In this document: piece by piece, positions 18,012-26,707 of the stretch | Numbering within the stretch: the stretch's first letter is position 1 | Layout: every line of letters starts with the position of its first letter | From: JAJEFO01 sp965221845 | GTDB lineage: Bacteria; Pseudomonadota; Alphaproteobacteria; Rhodobacterales; Rhodobacteraceae | DNA length: 64,000 bases | Reading direction: 5' to 3' | Assembly: GCA_965221845.1 (NCBI GenBank) | Contig: OZ244919.1 | Span: 2,666,001-2,730,000, forward strand | The notes under the pieces: generated by a model | What the model was told of the DNA's origin: nothing | The model's database searches: none | Seen by the model: only the letters and a program-made list of their open reading frames with translations | Made by a program: the position numbers and the translations under genes

Positions 18012-18608
18012 GTGCGACTCGAAGTGGAAACGGAAGAGGACTGGCAGGAGGTCGAGGCCCTCTTCGACCTCAGTTTCGCGCCCGGGCGCGAGGCGCTTTC
18101 GTCGTACCGGCTGCGCGACGGCACGGATCCGGTGCACGCTCTCTGTTTCACGGCGCGGGACGAGGACGGGAGTCTCTGCGGCGCGATCCGGTTCTGGCCG
18201 GTGAAGGTGGGCGGAACGCCGGCCCTGCTCCTCGGGCCTGTGGCTGTCCATCCGACACGGCAGGGAGAGGGCGTGGGCGGGCTTCTGATCGAAGGCGCTC
18301 TCGCGAAGGCCACGGGCTGGGAGCGGGCAATGCTTGTGGGGGACGCGCCCTACTATGGCCGTTTCGGGTTCAGGCCGTTGCTCGGCGTGAGAATGCCGCC
18401 GCCGACGAATCCCGAACGCGTCCTTGGCAGGGAGCTGGTCGCGCGTGCCTGGCGCGGCGTGCACGGCGACGTGACCGCCTGGGAACAGGCCCCGCTGCCG
18501 AGCCTGCGCGGAACGCGCCGAAACGGATCCGCGGGGTGCCGCGCCCGGACGGCAGAGGCGTGCAGTCGGCCCGTGCCCTCCCCCGTGAGAGGGCCTGACG
18601 GCGCATGA
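18012..18608 (+). CDS. GNAT family N-acetyltransferase
   Basis: 198 residues with a GTG start at 18012 preceded by GGGGG. Typical GNAT text: LLGPVAVHPTRQGEGVGGLLI (acetyl-CoA-binding Q/RxxGxG/A motif) and VGDAPYYGRFGFRPL, as in the YhbS-like subfamily. The last 35 residues (RGTRRNGSAGCRARTAEACS) are GC-driven and may be a readthrough extension. Substrate unknown. Stands alone between hipA and the aminotransferase on the other strand. Confidence 0.87.
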   Translation: MRLEVETEEDWQEVEALFDLSFAPGREALSSYRLRDGTDPVHALCFTARDEDGSLCGAIRFWPVKVGGTPALLLGPVAVHPTRQGEGVGGLLIEGALAKATGWERAMLVGDAPYYGRFGFRPLLGVRMPPPTNPERVLGRELVARAWRGVHGDVTAWEQAPLPSLRGTRRNGSAGCRARTAEACSRPVPSPVRGPDGA

Positions 18609-18715
18609 TCCTGTCCGGACGCATGGCCGTCATGCAGGCCCGACCGGCCTGCCCCGGCGCCGCGCCCGGTCCCGCAAGATGCCGGGAGCCAAGCGAGCGC
18701 CGCCGATGGCCGTGC

Positions 18716-19918
18716 TCATGCCAATCCTGCGCAGAAGTCCTGGATGCGCGCCATCGCTTCGGTCAGCTGCTCGTCCGAGGCCGCGTAGCTTATCCGGAAA
18801 TTGGGCGAGCCTCCGAAGGCGGCGCCGGGTACCGTCGCCACGCCGGTTTCCTCGAGAAGCGCGGAACAGAAGCCCTCGTCCGTCCGGATTGCCGTGCCGC
18901 CTGCCGAGGTCCTGCCGATGCACCCCTCGATGGAAGGATAGGCGTAAAATGCGCCGTCCGGCATCGGGCAGGACACGCCTTCCGCTGCATTCATCGCGGA
19001 CACGACGAGATCCCGGCGCCTGCGTAAGGTCTCGACCGCGTCCGCGAGGAAGTCCTGCGGTCCGTTCAGCGCCTCGACGGCCGCCCACTGGCTGACCGAG
19101 GACGGATTCGTGGTCGACTGCGACTGGACGGTCCGCATCGCGGAGATCAGCGCGCCCGGGCCGCCGGCATAGCCGATGCGCCAGCCCGTCATGGCATAGG
19201 CCTTCGAGACGCCGTTCACCGTCAGCGTGCGTCCGAACAGCGCGGGGGCCACCTGGGCCGGAGTGGAAAACGTGTATCCCGGGAAGGCGATGTGCTCGTA
19301 GATGTCGTCGCTCAGGATCCAGACATTCGGGTGCCTTTCCAGCACGTCCGTCAGGGCCTTCAGCTGATCGGGCGAGTAGCCGGCCCCTGTCGGGTTGGCA
19401 GGCGCATTGAGGATCAGCCATTTCGTCCGGGACGTGATTGCCGCGTCGAGCTGCGCGGGCGAAATCCTGAATCCGCCGTCGATCCGGGTCTCGACGATCG
19501 AGGGCGTTCCGCCGGCAAGACGCACCATGTCGGGATAGCTGACCCAGTAGGGTGCGGGGATGATCACCTCGTCACCGGGATTCAGTGTCGCCACGAGGGC
19601 GTTGTACACCACCTGCTTGCCGCCCGCGCTCACGATGACCTGCTCGGATGCATATGCGAGATCGTTGTCCCGGGCGAACTTGGCGGCGACGGCGTCCTTC
19701 AGTTCCGCGATCCCGTCCACGGCCGTATATCGCGTGCGCCCCGAGTCGATGGCGCGCTTCCCGGCCTCCCGGATGTGCCGCGGCGTCGGAAAGTCCGGCT
19801 CGCCCGCCCCGAGGCTGATGATGTCGCGACCCTGGGCTTTCAACGCGGCAACGAGTCCTGTCAGGACTGCGGTCGGGGACGGCTTGACACGGTCGAGTGT
19901 CGCGGAAAATTGCGGCAT
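18716..19918 (-). CDS. PLP-dependent aspartate-type aminotransferase (class I)
   Basis: 400 residues. The ATG at 19918 gives MPQFSATLDRVKPSPTAVLT, the standard start of alphaproteobacterial aspartate/prephenate aminotransferases. Fold-type I motifs: LGAGEPDFPTPRHI, NAPANPTGAGYS, the Schiff-base Lys in VNGVSKAYAMTGWRIGYAGG, and FRISYAAS near the end with the substrate-binding Arg. It likely interconverts aspartate and oxaloacetate. Divergent from the XRE gene with 76 nt between starts. Confidence 0.95.
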   Translation of the reverse strand: MPQFSATLDRVKPSPTAVLTGLVAALKAQGRDIISLGAGEPDFPTPRHIREAGKRAIDSGRTRYTAVDGIAELKDAVAAKFARDNDLAYASEQVIVSAGGKQVVYNALVATLNPGDEVIIPAPYWVSYPDMVRLAGGTPSIVETRIDGGFRISPAQLDAAITSRTKWLILNAPANPTGAGYSPDQLKALTDVLERHPNVWILSDDIYEHIAFPGYTFSTPAQVAPALFGRTLTVNGVSKAYAMTGWRIGYAGGPGALISAMRTVQSQSTTNPSSVSQWAAVEALNGPQDFLADAVETLRRRRDLVVSAMNAAEGVSCPMPDGAFYAYPSIEGCIGRTSAGGTAIRTDEGFCSALLEETGVATVPGAAFGGSPNFRISYAASDEQLTEAMARIQDFCAGLA

Positions 19919-19994
19919 GGTCGTCACCGGACGCAACTGAGGCGCAAACGTGATAGAAGGTGGTCCTGCGGTCCACAAGCAGGTTGATGGCGCC

Positions 19995-20399
19995 ATGGAA
20001 GACAGCGACGCGAAGAACTGGTTTGGGGAGCACGCGGCGACCTTCGGCGACAGGCTTGCAGCGGCGAGGAATGCCCAGGGCATGACGCAGAAGGCGCTTG
20101 CCCGCCGTCTCGGCGTTTCCTTGAAGGCTTTGGAGGGCTGGGAGAACGACACGCGCGAGCCGCGCGCGAACAGGCTCCAGATGCTGGCGGGCGTGCTCGA
20201 CGTCTCGATTTCGTGGCTGCTCACCGGCGAAGGCCAGGGCGTGGCCTCGGAAACCGGGACAGGGTCTATGCGAATGAGCGATCTCATTCACGAAATGCGG
20301 GCGCTCAGGGCGGAGATGCAGCGTTCCGTCGCGCGGCTCGGCGTTCTCGAGAAACGCCTTGGCGAGGCTGTCGACGAGGCGCATGAAGGAAAGTCGTGA
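19995..20399 (+). CDS. XRE family DNA-binding protein
   Basis: 134 residues. A helix-turn-helix (FGDRLAAARNAQGMTQKALA, RRLGVSLKALEGWENDTREP) fills residues 18-75, followed by a C-terminal heptad-rich segment (MSDLIHEMRALRAEMQRSVA and on to LEKRLGEAVDEA) likely to form a coiled coil. The ATG at 19995 is preferred over upstream GTGs. The operon with sdhE (17-nt overlap) is seen in Rhodobacteraceae. Target genes unknown. Confidence 0.88.
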   Translation: MEDSDAKNWFGEHAATFGDRLAAARNAQGMTQKALARRLGVSLKALEGWENDTREPRANRLQMLAGVLDVSISWLLTGEGQGVASETGTGSMRMSDLIHEMRALRAEMQRSVARLGVLEKRLGEAVDEAHEGKS

Positions 20400-20736
20400 C
20401 ACGCGGCTCCGGCGGCTGGGAATTCGCTCCCGTCGACGAGGCACACGGGAAATGGACCTGATCCTGGGTCGCTTCTGGGGCGCGGACGGCAAGGCGCTCG
20501 GCGCCGCCGAGCTCGATCTCTACGAAGACCTGCTTTGCGAGAACGACCAGGACCTGTACGCGTGGATCTGCGGGAACGCGACTCCTCCAGACCGTTTCGT
20601 GTCCCTGATTGCGCGCATCAGGATCCAGGGGGCGCGGCGCGCGGGTGGCCGGCATGGACTGCCGGCCGACGCCTCCAGCCGGCATGCAGCCGGGCGACGC
20701 GCGGTTCCGGAGGCGCCTGCGGGCGAATCAGGCTGA
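20383..20736 (+). CDS. sdhE: FAD assembly factor SdhE
   Basis: Small protein (117 residues) of the SdhE/CptB family that helps covalent flavinylation of the succinate dehydrogenase flavoprotein. The signature RGTREMDLILGRF contains the RGxxE motif, followed by LYEDLLCENDQDLYAWI. The usual length is 85-95; here a GC-rich tail (about residues 88-117) extends the frame. ATG 20383 lies within the end of the XRE gene. Confidence 0.9.
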   Translation: MKESRDTRLRRLGIRSRRRGTREMDLILGRFWGADGKALGAAELDLYEDLLCENDQDLYAWICGNATPPDRFVSLIARIRIQGARRAGGRHGLPADASSRHAAGRRAVPEAPAGESG

Positions 20737-20873
20737 CGTCACGCAAGGAGTCCGGTTCCGCAGCGCAACCGCGGGACGCGTGGGCATGCGACAGGGGCTC
20801 TTCGGGACCGCGGCGCTTCCCGACGCAGGCAATCTCCTGCGGGAACGTTCGAGGCGGGCCGCAGGCCCCCCGT

Positions 20874-21302
20874 TCACCAGTGCCCGAAATTCTCCATGTT
20901 TGCCCACGGCTCCTCCGGCGGCAGGCGCTCGCCTCGCTGAAGCAGCTCGACCGAGACGTTGTCGGGCGAGCGGACGAAGGCCATGTGGCCGTCGCGCGGA
21001 GGACGGTTGATCGTGACGCCGTTGTCCATCAGGTGCCGGCAGGTCCCGTAGATGTCATCGACCCGGTAGGCGAGGTGCCCGAAATGCCTGCCGTCCGAAG
21101 GCAGCCCGTCATCGCCGTCCCAGTTGTAGGTCAGTTCGACATCTGCGTTGTCCTGTCCCGGAGGCGACAGGAACACCAGCGTGAAACGTCCGCCCTCGTT
21201 CTCGATCCGCCGTGTCTCCTCGAGGCCCAGAAGCTCGTAGAAGGCCTTGGACCTTTCGAGATCCTTCACGCGCACCATCGTGTGCAGGTATTCGATTCCC
21301 AT
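20874..21302 (-). CDS. gloA: Lactoylglutathione lyase-like VOC protein (glyoxalase I)
   Basis: 142 residues. The ATG at 21302 gives MGIEYLHTMVRVKDLERSKA, the standard GloA N-terminus. Metal ligands of the glyoxalase I fold can be placed at His in YLHTMVRV, Glu in DVELTYNWD, His in RHFGHLAYRV and Glu in NVSVELLQRG. Likely detoxifies methylglyoxal with glutathione, which fits the gshB gene in this window. The open frame upstream of the ATG is intergenic. Confidence 0.92.
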   Translation of the reverse strand: MGIEYLHTMVRVKDLERSKAFYELLGLEETRRIENEGGRFTLVFLSPPGQDNADVELTYNWDGDDGLPSDGRHFGHLAYRVDDIYGTCRHLMDNGVTINRPPRDGHMAFVRSPDNVSVELLQRGERLPPEEPWANMENFGHW

Positions 21303-21846
21303 GCGAGTCACTCCGTTCAGTCCCGGGCAGCGTATCGCATTGCCGGGCAGGCTCAACACCGAAACACCGGCTCCCGCGCGGGTGTGTCCGGAATCCATCC
21401 CGCTCAGGCGGCCCGCCGCCAGTCGAACAGGCCGGTCATCCGCACCCGTGTGGAGACGCATCTGGGGTCGGGCGCTGACGAGGCGCAAGGCTCCGGCCCA
21501 CGCCCGAAGCGCGGGGCCTTTCCTGTCCGAACGCCGGGAATCCTTGTCCGAATGCCATTGCGACGCTGGCTGGCCTGGCTGGCCATGCATCCGTCGCGCA
21601 TGCGGTTCCCTGTCCATGTCGCCTCGATGCGACGGCGCTCCTTTCGGCGGATGGGGTGCTCGACAACATTGAAGGCGGTGGGCTGCAGCGCGCCTGGTGA
21701 TGCGCGGTCCGGCAACAGGCGCCCCGGCAGCCCCGGCAGACCGATCCCGCGTTCCGCGACTATCGACTATCGACTATCTGTTGTGGCGGGGCGAGAGCCC
21801 GCTATGCTGCGGCCCCTCGGTGACTCCGGCAAGGCGAAGCGAGAGC
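21303..21846. other. Gene-poor stretch upstream of thyX
   Basis: About 540 bp with no convincing gene. Holds copy 2 of a dispersed repeat (21514-21557) and three tandem CGACTAT units (21757-21777) just before the thyX leader. A minus-strand frame with many Arg/Pro codons spans much of it but has no recognisable family. Confidence 0.4.
21514..21557 (-). repeat. Dispersed repeat, copy 2 (with 15829-15875)
   Basis: The complement of this segment matches 15829-15875 at about 36 of 44 positions, including GTTCGGACAGGAAAG against ATTCGGACAGGAAAG. It is in the opposite orientation to copy 1. Confidence 0.5.
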
Positions 21847-22758
21847 ATGGCAGACGACGCGGTCCATAACCCCGAAACGGAAATCGCCGGGATGCGAGCG
21901 TCCAGGCAGCCGACATTGCGCGCGACGGCGCCCGGCATGGAGAGGCATCTCTACACGATCAACCCGGTCCTTGATCACGGGTTCGTCCGGGTCGTCGACT
22001 ACATGGGAGACGACGCCGCGATCACCCAGGCGGCCCGCGTGAGCTACGGGACGGGCACGAAGTCGGTTTCCGGCGACGAAGGCCTGATCCGCTACCTGAT
22101 GCGCCACTGTCATTCGACACCCTTCGAGATGTGCGAGATCAAGCTGCACGTGAAGCTGCCCGTGTTCGTTGCGCGCCAGTGGATCCGTCACCGCACCGCA
22201 AACGTGAACGAATATTCGGCGCGCTACTCGATCCTGGATCGCGAGTTCTACATCCCGCGCACGGACGACCTGGCCGCGCAGTCGACCGTCAACGGCCAGG
22301 GCCGTGGCGCGGCGCTGAAGGAAGAGGAGGCGGCCCGCGTCCTTGAATTCCTCAAGGCGGACTCGACGCGCTGCTACGACCACTACGAGCAGATGATCTC
22401 CCAGGACGGCCAGAAGGGGCTGGCCAGGGAGCTTGCGCGCATCAACCTGCCTGCAAGCGTCTACACCCAGTGGTACTGGAAAACGGACCTGCACAACCTG
22501 TTCCATTTCCTGCGGCTGAGGGCGGACGCGCATGCGCAACGCGAGATTCGTGTGTATGCGGCGGAAATCTGCAAGCTGGCCGCCGACTGGGTTCCCTTCG
22601 CCTACCGCGCGTTCGAGGACTACCGGCTGGGCGGTGCGACCCTTTCGGCGACGGCTCTCGACTGCGTTCGCAGGATGGTGGCGGGCGAACGGGTGACGCG
22701 GGAAGCGTCCGGCATGTCAAAGGGGGAGTGGAGGGAGTTCGAGGGCTTGATTCGCTGA
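21847..22758 (+). CDS. thyX: FAD-dependent thymidylate synthase
   Basis: 303 residues. Makes dTMP from dUMP with methylene-tetrahydrofolate and FAD. The ThyX signature RHRTANVNEYS (RHRx7S) is at about residue 120, preceded by HCHSTPFEMCEIKLHVKLPV and followed by RINLPASVYTQWYWKTDLHN and the C-terminal arginine/histidine residues of the active site (LRADAHAQREIR). The ATG at 21847 is preceded by AGCGAGAG. Functionally linked to dut. Confidence 0.96.
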   Translation: MADDAVHNPETEIAGMRASRQPTLRATAPGMERHLYTINPVLDHGFVRVVDYMGDDAAITQAARVSYGTGTKSVSGDEGLIRYLMRHCHSTPFEMCEIKLHVKLPVFVARQWIRHRTANVNEYSARYSILDREFYIPRTDDLAAQSTVNGQGRGAALKEEEAARVLEFLKADSTRCYDHYEQMISQDGQKGLARELARINLPASVYTQWYWKTDLHNLFHFLRLRADAHAQREIRVYAAEICKLAADWVPFAYRAFEDYRLGGATLSATALDCVRRMVAGERVTREASGMSKGEWREFEGLIR

Positions 22759-22983
22759 TCGCGTCAAGCCGGCCTTCGGCAAGGATTCCTCCGTCCGGGA
22801 CGTGCCCCCCCCCGGCATGAGAGCCGCGTTCGGTGCCGCTTTGCCGCAAGCGCTGCTGAGCGCATCACCGCGCCATCGCGTCGCGACACGTGTACCTGAA
22901 GCTCGGCCGGCGGCAACCCATCTTTAACATCTTGTGAAAAAAAGCTTTATGTTCAATACGTTAAAAAACGTAGTGGCACTACA

Positions 22984-24947
22984 GACTTGGATTTACGGGA
23001 TTTTTGCGCGACGGCTTGTCGGCGGTTTCAGACGATGGTCTTGCGCAGGTTCGGGGCCGGGGATGCGATCTGCATCGCCTGATAGATTGCGGCCTGGTCG
23101 GCATTCGGGAGCGCGGTGTTGCGCACATGCACCCGGCGGCCGTCGGGGCGGGCGAAGGCGGTGGTGATGCGGGGCAAGGTCCGCAGGGCGTTGCGGATCG
23201 TCGTCCAACTTGCGGTCAGTCCGGTCTGGGCCATGCGCGTCCGGAGGACCTGGATCGCCTGGTAGGCGATCACCGAGATGAAGAGATGCCCATCCGCGCG
23301 GCGTTCCTTATGGTGGTAGATGGGGCGGAGACCGAGCTCGGACTTGAGGGACCGGAAGACGGATTCGACATCCGTGAGCATCGCGTAGGCTTTCCACATC
23401 GCCTCCGCGTCCCAATCGAGACAATTCGACCGCAGGCTGTAGACGCCGGGTTTCTGCAGCATGGAGCCGTCCGACGGGTTCAGCTCCCACGTGATTGCCA
23501 CCGCCCGTTTATTCTCCGGATCGGGCGTGACGGTGATGGTGTAATGCTGCGCGACCACGGCGTTCGCCTTCTGGAGCTGTCCGATCTTGCGCTGGACATA
23601 GGGCAAGGTCTTCCGTGTTCGGGGCTTTGCGAGATTTGCGTGCAGATCCTGGAGACCCTGTTCGAACCGATCCTGGAAGTGCGTGATCAGACCGGTCTCC
23701 TTCTTCTCCCGTGCTTGCGAGTGGCACCGCAGGAGAACCTCCGTGTACGGGGTCGCGTCTTCCTCCTGATCTTCCACACGATCGAGACAGACAGCGATCT
23801 CCTCCTGCCCGGCGGTTGTGACGGTCGTGGTTGCAGCGTCGGGGTCGAACACCCGAGCGGGGCTGCGGGAGACGACGAGGTAGATATACCCTTCAGACCG
23901 CATCCAGGCGAGGTTCTCCTCGGTGGCAATGCCCCGGTCCATGACGATGATGCCACCCTTGGGTACGCCGAGGGTGGTCAACATCGTCGCCAGCGTGCGC
24001 GCCTCGACGACGTTACCGGGGAAGATCTCGGTCCGGCGCAGAAAGCCGCTGCTGTCGAGAACGGCGCCCAGCGTGAGGAGGGGCGCATCCGAACGCCGCT
24101 CCTTCGAATGCCCGTGCCTCGCCTTGGGCTGGCCTGAAGCCTCACCCTCGAAACAGGTGTTTGTCAGATCATACAGCGTGACGACTGGCTGCAGGTTGAA
24201 CAACGTCTCGACCGCGCCGAACATGTGGTCCTCAAGTGCCTTTTTGTGTTTGAAGAGATGATCGGACGCACGATAGAGCGCCATGTCGCTCAGGGCGCCA
24301 AAGTCGATCCCCAGCAGCTCTCCCGTGGCGCTGGCGGTGCGGAGCCACGCATTCGTGGCCCGCTCGGACCCCGGCTGTGCCATCCGGCCGATGACATTCG
24401 CCAGCGCACAGCCCTGTTGTCGTTTATTCAGACCAAGCGCACACAGTTGATTCGGAATGTCCAGCAGCTTGAGCGCCTCGAGCGCCGCATGTTCGATCCC
24501 GATCGACCGCGCATCGCTGTTCTGGAGGGACTGGACATCGACACTCTCCCAGTCCGGTGCCTCCGATCGGCGCTCCTGACGCTCCAGGAGACGCTTCACG
24601 ATCCGCCGCGCCTCTGTCTCGACCGCCGTGGGTAGTGTCATGAAGTTGAGCGTCGCCTGGTACGTCATCAGCTCGTCCACGCGCTGGCACAGGAGCGGCC
24701 AGTCCTCCTGCGCGATGGGAAAGTGGCGTCCCAGGTTCAATGGCGTCTTCTGCCGGACCTTGTCGCCCTCCCGCCGGCTCGCGACCAGACGGTGGGAAAA
24801 ATAGGATTCCCCGCTGGATGTGGTGCGTGTTCGGATCTTGCGAACAAACATGCGCCCAGCCTGCCGAAAGGCAAGTCGCGGCGCAAGAGGCGGACATCAC
24901 CTTATGTCCCTGCACTGAAGAATCACACGCCCGGAAACATCTAAGAC
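22984..24947 (-). mobile_element. IS1634-family insertion sequence
   Basis: One full-length transposase gene with short imperfect inverted ends, GACTTGGATTTACGGG (22984-22999) against the complement of 24930-24947 (GTCTTAGATGTTTCCGGG). The flanking DNA is AT-rich (runs of A and T at 22925-22975 and 24950-24960). Boundaries are approximate and no target duplication was resolved. A related but decayed transposase fragment lies at 49451-49619. Confidence 0.7.
23028..24851 (-). CDS. IS1634-family transposase
   Basis: 607 residues, uninterrupted. N-terminus MFVRKIRTRTTSSGESYFSH is typical of the family. DDE core: TLYDLTNTCFEGE (first Asp), GGIIVMDRGIATEENLAWM (second Asp), YSLRSNCLDWDAEAMWKAYA with DVESVFRSLKSELGLRPIYH containing the catalytic Glu and the conserved R-P-I-Y-H. 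Apparently intact and probably functional. Its GC content is lower than that of flanking genes. Confidence 0.93.
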   Translation of the reverse strand: MFVRKIRTRTTSSGESYFSHRLVASRREGDKVRQKTPLNLGRHFPIAQEDWPLLCQRVDELMTYQATLNFMTLPTAVETEARRIVKRLLERQERRSEAPDWESVDVQSLQNSDARSIGIEHAALEALKLLDIPNQLCALGLNKRQQGCALANVIGRMAQPGSERATNAWLRTASATGELLGIDFGALSDMALYRASDHLFKHKKALEDHMFGAVETLFNLQPVVTLYDLTNTCFEGEASGQPKARHGHSKERRSDAPLLTLGAVLDSSGFLRRTEIFPGNVVEARTLATMLTTLGVPKGGIIVMDRGIATEENLAWMRSEGYIYLVVSRSPARVFDPDAATTTVTTAGQEEIAVCLDRVEDQEEDATPYTEVLLRCHSQAREKKETGLITHFQDRFEQGLQDLHANLAKPRTRKTLPYVQRKIGQLQKANAVVAQHYTITVTPDPENKRAVAITWELNPSDGSMLQKPGVYSLRSNCLDWDAEAMWKAYAMLTDVESVFRSLKSELGLRPIYHHKERRADGHLFISVIAYQAIQVLRTRMAQTGLTASWTTIRNALRTLPRITTAFARPDGRRVHVRNTALPNADQAAIYQAMQIASPAPNLRKTIV

Positions 24948-24969
24948 ACTGATTTTAAAACATCGCCGC

Positions 24970-26267
24970 TTCCACTCTGAAGTGCAACATCAGCCAGCGA
25001 GGGGCGAAGCCCGAGCGGCGGCGGTCCCTTCACCGGGAGGCGTAGCCAGTCTTCCGGGGCGGTGCAAGCCCTGCCGGGCGCTGTCCGCGGCCCGCCGGAC
25101 GCAGGGAGGGCGGAGCCCGACCGGAGGACGGCGGGCCGCGGACAGCGCGCATCTCCCCTCGGAGCCGCCCCCGGCGGCCCCGGAACGGCCCCCTCAGGGC
25201 GGCTGCGCCTGGTGGAAGGCCTCGGACGGGGTGAGGTAGCCCAGCGCCTTGCGCGGCCGCGCGTTGAGGCGGTCCTGGACGGCCTGCACCTCTGCGTCCG
25301 TCACCTTGCGGAAGTCCGTGCCCTTCGGGAACCACTCCCGCACCAGCCCGTTCACGTGCTCGTTCAGGCCGCGCTCCCAGGAGTGGTACGGGCGCGCGAA
25401 GAAGAACCCCGCGCCCAGCGCCTCGGCCACCCTGGCATGGCCCGCGAACTCCTTGCCGTTGTCCGCGGTGACCGTGTGCACGGGGAGAGGGCCCAGCATG
25501 CCGGTCATGGCCGAGCCGACCGCGTCCGCCGTCTTCCTCTCGACCCTTTCGAGCAGCGTGTACTTGGACGCCCTGTCCACCAGGGAGACAAGCGCGCCGC
25601 TGTGGCCCTTGCCAACGATGGTGTCGGCCTCCCGGTCGCCGACCCGTTCCTTCGCCTCCACGACGTCCGGGCGCTCGGAGATGTCCACCCGGCCCGGGAT
25701 GTGGCCGCGGCCCGCATGGGCGCCGCCCTTCCGGTTCGGCTTCCTGCCGCGGCGGCGGAGATGCCGCCAGAGACCGCCGCCGGCCTTCCGGTCGGCGTGG
25801 ATGCGCTCGTAGATCCACTGACGCCCCGCCATCGGCTCGCCCTCCTTGCGGAGGCGCCCGCTGACCTGCTCGGGGCTCCAGCCCTCGGCCAGCCGCTCCT
25901 CCGCCATGCGCCACAGCTCCGGCGTCATCTTGCGCGCCACCGACGAGGCCGCGCTGCGGCGCCTGTCCGACTTGCGCCGGGCCTGCTTGTGGCGGTAGCC
26001 GCGCCTGCCGGAGTTGCGCCGCACCTCGCGCCAGACCGTCGTGCGGTCGCGGCCGAGCTGGCGGGCGATCGCCGGGCCGGAAAGCCCGCTTTTCCTCAGG
26101 GCGTGGATCTGGCAGCGTTCCGCATAGGTCAGGTGGCGATGGCCCTCGGGCATGACAGTCTCCTTGCTTCATCACAGGGACTGTCGTCGCCGCCTGGCCG
26201 ATTCGCAACATCATGTGTCGCCGAACGACCAGGAACACTGCATCAGGTGTTGCACTTCAGAGTGGAA
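24970..26267 (-). mobile_element. IS30-family insertion sequence
   Basis: 1298 bp with 20-bp perfect terminal inverted repeats, starting TTCCACTCTGAAGTGC at 24970-24989 and complementary at 26248-26267. Contains a single intact transposase gene. It sits 22 bp from the end of the IS1634-type element. No target duplication could be identified; IS30 elements normally create 2-3 bp. Confidence 0.9.
25194..26153 (-). CDS. IS30-family transposase
   Basis: 319 residues. N-terminal helix-turn-helix (LTYAERCQIHALRKSGLSGP, ARQLGRDRTTVWREVRRNSG) followed by the DDE core: GDREADTIVGKGHSGALVSL (first Asp), VTADNGKEFAGH (second Asp) and RPYHSWERGLNEHVNGLVRE (Glu). All catalytic residues are present and the gene is intact. 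Confidence 0.95.
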   Translation of the reverse strand: MPEGHRHLTYAERCQIHALRKSGLSGPAIARQLGRDRTTVWREVRRNSGRRGYRHKQARRKSDRRRSAASSVARKMTPELWRMAEERLAEGWSPEQVSGRLRKEGEPMAGRQWIYERIHADRKAGGGLWRHLRRRGRKPNRKGGAHAGRGHIPGRVDISERPDVVEAKERVGDREADTIVGKGHSGALVSLVDRASKYTLLERVERKTADAVGSAMTGMLGPLPVHTVTADNGKEFAGHARVAEALGAGFFFARPYHSWERGLNEHVNGLVREWFPKGTDFRKVTDAEVQAVQDRLNARPRKALGYLTPSEAFHQAQPP

Positions 26268-26432
26268 CGGGGGCATGATAAATTCCACCCGATCAAGAAA
26301 ATCCTCGAATGTGGCCTTTTGCCGCGAAATTTTGTTAAAGATGGGGCAAGGCCGCCGAAGGCGTGCGAAAGGGTTCTTAGTGCGCCGCACCGTCCTCGCG
26401 TCCGCGCAAAGCGTCGCTGAGCGTCCGTGCAA
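26268..26432. other. Short intergenic region beside IS30
   Basis: 165 bp of mixed composition between the IS30 end and the hairpin downstream of the cold-shock gene. It starts AT-rich (GATAAATTCCACC, GCGAAATTTTGTTAAAG) and then becomes GC-rich. Nothing recognisable. Confidence 0.35.
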
Positions 26433-26475
26433 GCCATGGAACCGCCGTCGCCCAAGCCGCCGGCGGTTCCATGGC
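26433..26475 (-). terminator. Long perfect hairpin downstream of the cold-shock gene
   Basis: GCCATGGAACCGCCG (26433-26447) pairs perfectly with CGGCGGTTCCATGGC (26461-26475) around a 13-nt loop. It lies 25 nt after the stop of the cold-shock gene on its transcript. No U-tract follows on either strand, so it may be a transcript-stabilising structure or protein site rather than a classical intrinsic terminator. Confidence 0.6.
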
Positions 26476-26500
26476 CTCATGCAGCGTCAGGGCCGCATTG

Positions 26501-26707
26501 TCAGATGGTTTTCAGCTCGTCCGCCATCTGGCGGCCGTCACGGCCCTCGGCCAGATCATATTCCACTCTCTGGTTGTCGCTCAGGCCGGTCAGTCCGGCC
26601 TTTTGCACGGCAGAGACGTGAACGAAAACGTCCTTTCCGCCGTCGTCGGGCGCGATGAACCCGTAACCTTTTTGGGTGTTGAACCACTTCACAGTGCCAG
26701 TAGGCAT
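26501..26707 (-). CDS. Cold-shock domain protein
   Basis: 68 residues starting MPTGTVKWFNTQKGYGFIAP at ATG 26707, with AAGGAAA upstream. RNP1 (KGYGFIAPD) and RNP2 (VFVHVSAV) are intact; the C-terminus GRQMADELKTI is typical of alphaproteobacterial CspA paralogues. RNA chaperone binding single-stranded RNA or DNA. The long non-coding stretch upstream (26708-27285) could hold a regulatory leader, but none was resolved. Confidence 0.95.
   Translation of the reverse strand: MPTGTVKWFNTQKGYGFIAPDDGGKDVFVHVSAVQKAGLTGLSDNQRVEYDLAEGRDGRQMADELKTI

Noticed and set aside
21757..21777. Three tandem CGACTAT units as a CRISPR or regulatory array
   Set aside because: Only 7-bp units without spacers; a simple short tandem repeat.
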